Part shown: piece after piece, positions 1-5,376 of the stretch
Layout: each line of letters starts with the position of its first letter
Numbering within the stretch: the stretch's first letter is position 1
Assembly: GCA_003486945.1 (NCBI GenBank)
Contig: DNFL01000256.1
Location: forward strand, 1 to 5,376
DNA length: 5,376 bases
Source: Hyphomonas sp.
GTDB lineage: Bacteria > Pseudomonadota > Alphaproteobacteria > Caulobacterales > Hyphomonadaceae
Direction: 5' to 3'
The notes under the pieces: model-generated
The model's input: only the letters and a program-made list of their open reading frames with translations
The model's database searches: none
What the model was told of the DNA's origin: nothing
Translations under genes and position numbers: made by a program

Positions 1-154
1 GCGGGACGCGCGCCGCGAAGCGGCCCTGCCCTTGACGAGGACCCGCGCAGGCATCGAGGCTGGTCATGGCCGAATGGCAGGCCCTGCCATTCGGCCTGGA
101 AGCAAATCTGCAGTCAGCTTTCGGCGCGCTTCGGGCGGGTCACTCTGAGGCGGC
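1..154. other. No supported gene; region downstream of copG-like gene
   Basis: No reading frame on either strand looks like a recognisable protein here. In trb conjugation loci the gene following copG is usually trbB, an ATPase. The minus strand beyond the copG-like stop codon shows no recognisable TrbB start in the 154 bases available. A short minus-strand frame opening at 54 (MPARVLVKG...) runs off the left edge. It is too short to judge and has no clear ribosome binding site. The only distinct structure is the inverted repeat at 68-96. Confidence 0.5.
68..96. repeat. Perfect 13-bp inverted repeat with 3-nt spacer
   Basis: The left arm ggccgaatggcag (68-80) and right arm ctgccattcggcc (84-96) are exact reverse complements around gcc. 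As RNA this gives a GC-rich hairpin on either strand. It lies 58 bp past the stop of the minus-strand copG-like gene, so it could end or attenuate that transcript. However, no T-tract follows on either strand, so it is not a standard intrinsic terminator. A dyad operator for a dimeric regulator is an alternative. The repeat is certain; its function is not. Confidence 0.85.
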
Positions 155-583
155 TTACCGAGGCTTCGCTTCTTCAGGCTCCGACTGTTCCCAGCGCAGC
201 GACTCCGCAACGAGCGATCGGCGCCGGCGGAGCTTCTTTGCGATCTGGTTGATGAAGTGATCAAACCGGCGCTCACCAAGGGCATGCGCGATGTCGCGCT
301 CGCTTTCCGGAATCGGGTCTGTCCGCGTCAGCCAGTAGAGCACAAAATGCCCGGTCGTCTCGACGCCGAGATCAACCGCCCAGAAGAGCTGCCCCAGGCG
401 CTTCTCGAACGCGTCCATGCGCTCCATCAGCCGCGCCTCCAGCGAGCGATTGCGGTCCGGATCAAGATAGCAGCGCAGGGCCTGTTCCAGGATGTCGGTC
501 TTGGTCGTCTTCTGCGCGCGTGCGGCGGCCTCGAGCTGTGCAAGCAGCGCGGCATTGAGGCGGAGGTTGACGCGGGGTTTCAT
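155..583 (-). CDS. CopG-type ribbon-helix-helix protein, trb-locus type
   Basis: This is a 142-residue DNA-binding protein. The N-terminus fits a ribbon-helix-helix fold: a strand at about residues 3-9 (PRVNLRL), helix A at 11-24 (AALLAQLEAAARAQ), a TTKT turn, and helix B at 28-40 (KTDILEQALRCYL). RHH proteins dimerise and insert the paired strands into the major groove. The remainder (about 47-130) is helical and charged, with WLTRTDPIPESERDIAHALGERRFDHFINQIAKKL at 84-118 in a pattern I associate with the CopG proteins between traG and trbB in alpha- and betaproteobacterial conjugation loci. The tail is basic, with RRRR at 119-122. I chose the ATG at 583 because the RHH strand begins right after it. 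The frame stays open upstream to 1111, but that part is low-complexity arginine-rich sequence without domain character. No strong Shine-Dalgarno precedes 583. Neither traG upstream nor trbB downstream is visible, so the gene may be an isolated remnant. Likely roles are transcriptional control of transfer genes or relaxosome accessory binding. Confidence 0.82.
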   Translation of the reverse strand: MKPRVNLRLNAALLAQLEAAARAQKTTKTDILEQALRCYLDPDRNRSLEARLMERMDAFEKRLGQLFWAVDLGVETTGHFVLYWLTRTDPIPESERDIAHALGERRFDHFINQIAKKLRRRRSLVAESLRWEQSEPEEAKPR

Positions 584-750
584 CGGGCAGCGCGGGAGCG
601 TGTTGGAAAGACCGTTTTCGGATGAACTTTGGAAGGGGTTTTTCTGGGTGTCATGAGGCGGGCTCCGGCAGCGGCTTCCAATGTGCCGCCGCGGGCGATG
701 CCTGCCTAGTTGGAGCGTCGGCGAGGCGGTGCAACTCCTTGCAAGCGGTC

Positions 751-762
751 GCATCATGATGC
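751..762. promoter_or_regulatory. 12-bp perfect palindrome, possible operator
   Basis: GCATCATGATGC is a perfect 12-bp palindrome, 168 bp upstream of the copG-like start. An 8-bp palindrome, CTTGCAAG, lies just before it at 738-745. Perfect dyads of this size are typical of sites for dimeric regulators, including RHH proteins. No promoter elements were found around it, so the regulatory role is an inference. Confidence 0.35.
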
Positions 763-764
763 AA

Positions 765-824
765 TTGGTGGTGTACGGACGTTTGCGTAGATGCAACAGG
801 TCCCGCAAAATCCGTACACCCCAA
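765..824. repeat. Long interrupted palindrome (cruciform/hairpin)
   Basis: The arms ggtgtacgga (770-779) and tccgtacacc (811-820) are exact reverse complements. Pairing continues outward as ttgg (765-768) with ccaa (821-824) after one bulged T at 769. It continues inward as tttgcg (782-787) with cgcaaa (804-809) across a small internal loop, leaving a 16-nt loop (788-803). In total 20 base pairs fold over 60 nt. No T-tract follows, so a terminator is unlikely. It could be part of a transfer or replication origin, a small non-autonomous element, or a structured leader. Confidence 0.8.
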
Positions 825-863
825 CGGCGTGCAACGGGCGCCGAAAAATCGTTGTGCAGACAG

Positions 864-904
864 GGCGCTACCCAGGGGGTGGCGCCAACCCTTTTATCTT
901 GCCC
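864..904 (+). other. Possible oriT-like site (inverted repeat plus nick-like motif)
   Basis: The arms ggcgctaccc (864-873) and gggtggcgcc (877-886) pair over 10 bp with one mismatch that is a G-T wobble in RNA, around a 3-nt spacer. Eight bases later comes TATCTTG (895-901) followed by CCC. In RP4/IncP (MOBP) transfer origins an inverted repeat precedes TATCCTG and the nick falls after that G. From memory, RP4 has GGGTGG, 12 nt, then TATCCTGCCC. This site has GGGTGG (877-882), 12 nt, then TATCTTGCCC, one transition away. No relaxase gene is visible, and short nick-like words occur by chance. A weak terminator (stem plus TTTTATCTT) is the main alternative. Confidence 0.25.
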
Positions 905-1318
905 TATCGGGTTCGCCAGAATCCGCCCTTTCCGTTGACCAGAATACTGGCAGGGAAACGACCTGGGAATTCTCGTTTTATACCACTGAGCAGCTGGTGT
1001 TCTGGCGCTGAGCCTTGCGGCAAAACTTCGCCGATCTGGACCGGCGCTCGTGCTGCTCAGGAAGTCACGCCGAGGGTCAAAATCAACGCTTTCTATGATG
1101 AAAACCAACATGCTTTGTAGGGCGCCTCAATCCCGTTGGCGATCACCATCGATGGCAATAGCGATCCTGTGTTCGATGCTGCGGCTGTACTCATGCTCGC
1201 GCATTCGGACGGCTGATTGGATCAATCCGGACGGGCGGCAAGCCTGGGTTCCAGCAACTCCTGGATAACAAAAGTTCACTTGCCGGGCGCAAGGTTTTCA
1301 ATCAGGGTTTCGCCCAAC

Positions 1319-1325
1319 GGGAGGA
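1319..1325 (+). promoter_or_regulatory. Ribosome binding site of the rhs gene
   Basis: GGGAGGA contains a full GGAGG core, with 8 nt between it and the ATG at 1333. This near-ideal Shine-Dalgarno decides the start. The next in-frame ATG (1360) lacks such a site. The frame has no ATG, GTG or TTG between the upstream in-frame stop (TAG at 1159) and 1333. Confidence 0.85.
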
Positions 1326-1332
1326 ATTTCGG

Positions 1333-4300
1333 ATGGGCTGGAACACTAAAGATAGTGGCATGGCGCGTGCTGCAATTCTGTTTTGCTACCTCCTTTCACT
1401 CGGTGCGGCGGCCGCGCAGCCTTCCCAGACGGCAAAGGATTTCGAAGTCAACTGGAACGTCCGGCAGGCGACCGACAGCCGCCTGACCATGCTCGACAAT
1501 ACCCTGATTGGCGACAGCGTTGATCCGGATACGGGCGGTCTCAACTTCTCGCATACGGATGTGTCGATCCCGGGAAATTTCGGGCTCGAGGTCGCCGTTC
1601 GGCGGAACCTTTCGCAGGGGTGGAAGTACCACAATTCGGTCAGCGTGGAGTTCGGGGACTGGTGGCTCGAAGTGCCGAAAGTCACCCAGCTCGTTCCTGA
1701 GGAGGGCGGTCTCGCCTTTTCATGTTCAAACCCGCAGGCGCCTGAGGCCGTCACTGTTACGATCAACGGGTCAAGTGGCGGTGAACCTCAGGAAATCAAT
1801 GTCCCGTACAAGGACTATTCAGACGGCCTGCACCTGCATGTTCCAGGTCAGGGATCGAAGACGATCCTGCGCGAACTTACCGGCTCGCAGTGGGCCGCTG
1901 GGACCGCAATGGCCACGACCGACAACTGGATATTCAAGTGCCGGACTCCATCGGCCAATACGCTAGGCTATGAGGGGCTGACGGCTTATTCACCGGCGGG
2001 CGACGAATACATCTTTGACCGGGCCCAGTTCATCAAAGCCACCGATGGAATCGTGCGTGACCAGGGCGCGTTTGGGCGGACTTACTTCACGCTCCTCGCA
2101 ACGCGCGCCACGGACGTGAACGGCAATACGGTTGACTATAACTATGATGCCCAGAACCGGCTGACGAGCATCTCTGCGAGCGACGGCCGTCAGATTACGC
2201 TGGCCTATTCCGGATCGTCTAAGCTGATTTCCAGTGTCACGGCCAATGGTCGGACATGGAGCTATACTTACGGCACAACGCCGTTCCCGCGTCTGACCCA
2301 AGTGACGCAGCCAGATACCAAGTCCTGGACTTTTGACCTGTGGGCAATGCGCTCGACCGTCGAGCCGGGAACCTGCAGCACACCGAACCAGACCCTCACG
2401 ATCACCCATCCTTACGGTATGACAGGGACATTTACGCTCGCTGAGACCAAGCACTGGCGGAAGGTGACGAAGACGCCGCCGGGACCGATCAATCTCGCGG
2501 GTACCTGCTATCTCGACAGTCCGGGGATTACATTTAACTGGCCCTATTTCGAGACCATGTCGGTTACGCAGAAGACGCTGAGCGGAACCGGGTATCCGTC
2601 CGCCAGTTGGACATGGGCCTACGAGGGATGGAGCGGACAAGGCTACGCGACGACCGGCGGCGAACAGAAGTGGACGGAAATGACCGATCCGCTCAGCCGG
2701 AAAACACGCTGGTTCCATAACCGTGTGCAAGGACCCAATGAAAACCGGCTTGAGAAAATCGAAGCGCGGTCAGGCACGACGGTGCTGAGCATGACGACGA
2801 ATTCGTTCGTCAACGAAGCCCAGATTGGCAACTCCTACATGTTCGGGCCGACGAGCAACCTCACACTTGTGTTCCCGCGCCGGACGACCGGCTCAGTCTC
2901 CACGCAGGACGGCGACACGTACACCACGACCTACGCCTATGACACGAACCAGGCCGGAGCCGGCTACAGCTTCGGCTATCCGACCAGCGTCAGCGCCTCG
3001 ACCAGCACCAGCACGACTGCCCGAACGACGGTCACGACGTATGAGCACAACAAAACGAAATGGGTGCTTGGCCTGCCGCTGACGACCACAATCAATGGCC
3101 GGGCGACGGATGCGTTCGGCTACGATACGCTCGGCCGCCGCATCTGGGCGGACCAGTACGGCACGCGGATCGCGGACTACAGCTATCATACCACTGCCGG
3201 CTATAAAGGCGCACTGCACTGGGTGGAGGATGCGCTGGACCGGCGCGTCTATGCGCTCGACTGGAAACGCGGCACGCCGCAGCAGGTGACGCGGGCGGAT
3301 GGAACTTCCATCTATCAAACTGTGGACAACAATGGCTGGATCCAGTCGATCACGGGCGGGCGCGGGTTCACGACGACCTATACGCAGGACAATATGGGCC
3401 GCTTGACGGGCATCACGCCGTCGCGGACGCAGCAGAACTGGAACGCCGCCACGATCGGCTACACCTGGGGCGCCAACCCGGTGCAGACAATCACCAGCGG
3501 CAATGCCGAAACCCGCGTGACCTATGACTCGATGCTGCGCCCGATTGAGGTGCGCACGCGGGATACAGGCACAGGCTGGCTCTCGCATACCAAGACCACG
3601 TTCAATGCGCTGAACGAGGTCACGTTCCGTTCATTCCCGAGCACGACGGCGAACCCGACAACGGGCGTGAACATTGCCTATGACATGCTGGGCCGGGTGA
3701 CTTCGGAGACAGAGAACGTCTCGCCGAATGCTTCTACCTCTTACGCTTGGCTGAACCAGCACCGGAAGACCGTGACGGACCCGACCGGCGCGGTGACGAC
3801 GTTGCACTTCACCGGATATGGCGGGCCCGGCAGCGAAGAGATCAAGAAGATCGTCCAGCCGCAGGGCATCACGACCGAGATGACTTTGAACATCTGGGGC
3901 GAAGTGGAACGCGCCCGGCAAATTGGCACAGGAACCTGGCCCGTCGATCAGAGCCACTACTATTACTACGACACGCGCCGCCGCCTCTGCCGCTCGCGGA
4001 CGCCGGAAGGCGGTGACACGCTCTATGGCTATGACGCGGCAAGCCAGCTGACGACGCAGCAAAAGGGCGCGGGCTCCGGCACGGCCTGCACGGCGCCGTC
4101 CGGCACAGCCCTCGTCACCAACACGTATGACCAGCGGGGGCGCCTGACACTTCGGGACTTCGCCGACGCGAACACGCCGGACATCAGCTACACCTATGAC
4201 CACGACGACAATCCGCTCACGGTCAATCGCGGCGGGGTAAACTGGACCTATGCGTTCAATGAGTTGAGCCTACCGACGTCGGCGACGCTGACGCTCGACT

Positions 4301-5376
4301 CGCGCACCTATGCGCAGGGCTATACCTACTCCAATGCGGCCGCGCTGACAGGCTACACCCTTCCCTCCGGCAAGTCGGTGACGCAGGGCGTGGACGGTCT
4401 CGGCCGGGTGACAAACGTCTCCGTGGACAGCACCAATATCGCGAGCGGGCTGACCTATCACCCCAATGGCTCAGTGGCGGGGGCGACCTATGGCAATGGC
4501 CAGGTGTTCAGCCAGACGCTGACGGCGCGCCAGCAGACGGACCGGTTGCGGAGTGTGCTGGGCGCAGAGCTTCCGGTGGACTTGACCTATACCTACACGC
4601 CGCGTTCGCAGATCGCTTCGATCAATGACCAGACGGTCGCCAATATCGACCAGACGTTCACCTATGACGGGATCGGGCGCCTGACGGCGAGCACGGGGCC
4701 GTGGGGCAATGGCACGTTCCAGTATGACGGTCTGGGGAACCTGCGCCAGCGGCAGGTGGGCTCCCGCACGATTGCGCTGAGCTATGACGCGAATAACCGG
4801 CTCTCCTCGCATACGGACACGGCGGGCAGCCCGCGCAGCCTGACCTATGATGCACGCGGCAATGTCACGGCGCTCGGCGGGCTGGGGTTCACGTATGACT
4901 ATTCGGACCAGCCGCGCACAGTGACGGGCACGGCGACCGGCAGCTATACCTATGACGGGCACCTGCGGCGGGTGAAGCAGGTGGTCGGCGGGGTAACACG
5001 TTACTCGGTCTACGATGCGGGCGGGGGCCTTGTGGAGATCGACGAAGTGTCGGGCCCGAAGACGGACTATATCCGTGCCTCGGGGATGACGCTGGCGCGG
5101 ATCGCAGGCAGCACGGTGACGTGGTTGCACCATGACCATCTCGGCTCAGCGGTTGCGGGCACCAACAGCGCGGGCACGGTTGTCTGGCGCGAGAGCGAGC
5201 AGCCGTTCGGCGAAGACTGGGTGAGCGCCGCCGCCAATGACAACCAGGTCGGATACACCGGCCATGTCGAAGACACCGCCACCGGGCTCGTCTACATGCA
5301 GGCGAGGTACTACGATCCGGTCATCGGGAGGTTCCTCAGCATCGATCCGGTGGGGTTCTCGCCGGGGCGGCCGGAC
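1333..5376 (+). CDS. Sec-exported RHS/YD-repeat protein, 3' partial
   Basis: The frame is open for 1348 codons and runs off the right edge without a stop. Residues 10-28 (MARAAILFCYLLSLGAAAA) form a Sec signal peptide with cleavage expected after AAA, before Q29. Residues 30-255 are an N-terminal domain I do not recognise. It contains GDSVDPDTGGLNF at 60-72 and a following D-[VL]-S-[IL]-PG motif, similar in style to the GDPVDxxTGE opening of other RHS proteins. YD repeats begin near 269 (YNYDAQNRL) and become dense at 1111-1215. The RHS repeat-associated core starts at about 1264 (WLHHDHLGS) and continues through ARYYDPVIGRFLSIDPVG (1324-1341). RHS repeats build a hollow beta-shell that encloses a C-terminal effector, which the core releases by self-cleavage near DPxG motifs. 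No PAAR or VgrG-like domain is present, so export is by Sec rather than as a type VI spike. The mature part has six cysteines (131, 203, 348, 392, 886, 919). Products could be a contact-dependent toxin, an adhesin or a cell-surface protein. The tip that would decide is not in the window. No frameshift or internal stop was found on codon-by-codon reading. Confidence 0.93.
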   Translation, partial: MGWNTKDSGMARAAILFCYLLSLGAAAAQPSQTAKDFEVNWNVRQATDSRLTMLDNTLIGDSVDPDTGGLNFSHTDVSIPGNFGLEVAVRRNLSQGWKYHNSVSVEFGDWWLEVPKVTQLVPEEGGLAFSCSNPQAPEAVTVTINGSSGGEPQEINVPYKDYSDGLHLHVPGQGSKTILRELTGSQWAAGTAMATTDNWIFKCRTPSANTLGYEGLTAYSPAGDEYIFDRAQFIKATDGIVRDQGAFGRTYFTLLATRATDVNGNTVDYNYDAQNRLTSISASDGRQITLAYSGSSKLISSVTANGRTWSYTYGTTPFPRLTQVTQPDTKSWTFDLWAMRSTVEPGTCSTPNQTLTITHPYGMTGTFTLAETKHWRKVTKTPPGPINLAGTCYLDSPGITFNWPYFETMSVTQKTLSGTGYPSASWTWAYEGWSGQGYATTGGEQKWTEMTDPLSRKTRWFHNRVQGPNENRLEKIEARSGTTVLSMTTNSFVNEAQIGNSYMFGPTSNLTLVFPRRTTGSVSTQDGDTYTTTYAYDTNQAGAGYSFGYPTSVSASTSTSTTARTTVTTYEHNKTKWVLGLPLTTTINGRATDAFGYDTLGRRIWADQYGTRIADYSYHTTAGYKGALHWVEDALDRRVYALDWKRGTPQQVTRADGTSIYQTVDNNGWIQSITGGRGFTTTYTQDNMGRLTGITPSRTQQNWNAATIGYTWGANPVQTITSGNAETRVTYDSMLRPIEVRTRDTGTGWLSHTKTTFNALNEVTFRSFPSTTANPTTGVNIAYDMLGRVTSETENVSPNASTSYAWLNQHRKTVTDPTGAVTTLHFTGYGGPGSEEIKKIVQPQGITTEMTLNIWGEVERARQIGTGTWPVDQSHYYYYDTRRRLCRSRTPEGGDTLYGYDAASQLTTQQKGAGSGTACTAPSGTALVTNTYDQRGRLTLRDFADANTPDISYTYDHDDNPLTVNRGGVNWTYAFNELSLPTSATLTLDSRTYAQGYTYSNAAALTGYTLPSGKSVTQGVDGLGRVTNVSVDSTNIASGLTYHPNGSVAGATYGNGQVFSQTLTARQQTDRLRSVLGAELPVDLTYTYTPRSQIASINDQTVANIDQTFTYDGIGRLTASTGPWGNGTFQYDGLGNLRQRQVGSRTIALSYDANNRLSSHTDTAGSPRSLTYDARGNVTALGGLGFTYDYSDQPRTVTGTATGSYTYDGHLRRVKQVVGGVTRYSVYDAGGGLVEIDEVSGPKTDYIRASGMTLARIAGSTVTWLHHDHLGSAVAGTNSAGTVVWRESEQPFGEDWVSAAANDNQVGYTGHVEDTATGLVYMQARYYDPVIGRFLSIDPVGFSPGRPD
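1360..1416 (+). other. Sec signal peptide of the RHS protein
   Basis: Residues 10-28 have Arg12, then a hydrophobic run AAILFCYLLSLGAAAA ending in an AxA signal peptidase I site before Q29. Residues 1-9 (MGWNTKDSG) extend the n-region. Cys18 lies inside the hydrophobic core and is not in a lipobox, so the protein is unlikely to be a lipoprotein. Confidence 0.75.
2137..4983 (+). repeat. RHS/YD-repeat array within the large gene
   Basis: YD-type motifs (YD-x-x-G/N-R-L/V) recur at residues 271, 597, 683, 731, 783, 879, 900, 932, 955, 1111, 1131, 1151, 1172, 1188 and 1207. In the last block the spacing is close to 20 residues (20, 20, 21, 16, 19), equal to about 60 bp. Middle copies are degenerate and more widely spaced. 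The family builds a spiral beta-sheet shell from these units. Confidence 0.88.
5122..5376 (+). other. RHS repeat-associated core domain, truncated by window end
   Basis: Residues 1264-1348 contain WLHHDHLGSAVAGTNSAG, VVWRESEQPFGE, GYTGHVEDTATGLVYMQARYYDP and GRFLSIDPVGFSPGRPD, in the order expected for the conserved core. In complete proteins, FSPGRPD is followed by an N-x-Y-x-Y stretch and a second DPxG at which the variable tip begins. D1338 of DPVG corresponds to the first conserved aspartate implicated in self-cleavage. The last part of the core and the tip are beyond 5376. Confidence 0.9.

Larger units (their letters stand above)
729..835. repeat. Cluster of five TGCAA words
   Basis: TGCAA begins at 730, 740, 760, 792 and 830. 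The outermost copies are both in the 7-mer GTGCAAC (729-735 and 829-835), and the middle copy is in ATGCAAC (791-797). The first three are spaced 10 and 20 bp apart, which puts them on one face of the helix. Such clusters can be binding arrays for a regulator, replication initiator or relaxosome protein. The words are short, so chance cannot be excluded. Proximity to an RHH gene makes an operator role reasonable but unproven. Confidence 0.4.
584..1332. other. 749-bp divergent intergenic region
   Basis: This gap separates the minus-strand copG-like gene from the plus-strand rhs gene, so both promoters should lie in it. I could not find a convincing -35/-10 pair for either. TTGACC at 935-940 has no matching -10 hexamer at normal spacing. 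The left part (about 725-905) is dense in repeats and dyads, described in separate entries. The right part (905-1332) has only short coding-like stretches interrupted by stops, such as a frame ending at 1011 and another broken by TAG at 1118 and TGA at 1214. No tRNA or other RNA gene is recognisable. Confidence 0.6.

Noticed and set aside
66..260. Small plus-strand frame (64 residues) crossing the inverted repeat
   Set aside because: It runs antisense into the copG-like gene, has no ribosome binding site, and its second half is low complexity.
489..495. CATCCTG nick-like word on the minus strand (CAGGATG on plus)
   Set aside because: It encodes part of helix B of the RHH domain (DILEQ) and has no adjacent inverted repeat. 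It also shows that such words arise by chance, which tempers the oriT call.
765..824. Integron attC site
   Set aside because: The size would fit, but the required AAC/GTT core at the ends and the RYYYAAC/GTTRRRY boxes are absent, and no cassette gene follows.
901..930. tRNA-like T-arm (GGTTCG...AATCC)
   Set aside because: The stem does not pair as a T-arm, and no acceptor or anticodon arm can be built around it.
935..963. Sigma-70 promoter starting with TTGACC at 935
   Set aside because: At 16-18 bp spacing there is no -10-like hexamer.
584..1111. In-frame upstream extension of the copG-like gene to 1111 (318 residues in total)
   Set aside because: The added 176 residues are arginine- and serine-rich without domain character and read across the palindromes. 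The RHH domain begins right after the ATG at 583, and family members are about 140 residues.
1990..2730. 246-residue minus-strand open frame
   Set aside because: It overlaps the rhs N-terminal region entirely and has no recognisable domain. The plus-strand frame continues unbroken through it.
2893..5139. Long minus-strand open frames (2893-3588, 3631-4203, 4471-5139)
   Set aside because: They lie opposite the rhs frame, are Arg/Ala/Val-rich, and show no family motif. They are expected antisense by-products of GC-rich coding sequence.

Overview
The window is GC-rich bacterial DNA. The two protein genes it contains point to a proteobacterium, most likely an alphaproteobacterium. That placement is an inference: the left-hand regulator resembles the CopG-type ribbon-helix-helix proteins that sit beside trb conjugation genes, and the right-hand gene encodes a Sec-exported RHS/YD-repeat protein. 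No RNA gene, CRISPR array or complete insertion sequence was found.

Layout. Positions 1-154 hold no supported gene but contain a perfect 13-bp inverted repeat (68-96). A 142-residue ribbon-helix-helix protein is encoded on the minus strand (155-583). Positions 584-1332 (749 bp) lie between the two divergent genes. The first part of this gap is rich in DNA structure: a cluster of TGCAA words and a 12-bp palindrome, a long interrupted palindrome (765-824), and a 10-bp inverted repeat followed by TATCTTGCCC (864-904) that resembles a MOBP/IncP-type transfer origin. The second part (about 905-1332) holds only short coding-like scraps. A strong ribosome binding site (1319-1325) leads into a very large plus-strand gene starting at 1333. 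It stays open for 1348 codons to the last base of the window and has no stop.

The large gene is the main content. It has a Sec signal peptide, an unrecognised N-terminal domain with a GDSVDPDTGG motif, a long array of YD repeats, and the start of the RHS repeat-associated core (LHHDHLGS ... ARYYDPVIGRFLSIDPVG). The window ends just before the expected end of the core. The variable C-terminal tip, where RHS proteins usually carry a toxin or other effector, and any immunity gene therefore lie beyond the right edge.

How the parts may fit together (inference). A conjugation-type CopG protein beside a possible transfer-origin-like structure suggests a mobile element or its edge. The divergent rhs gene would then be cargo or a neighbour at the junction. 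The structured DNA between the genes could be the binding region of the CopG protein, but nothing in the sequence proves it.
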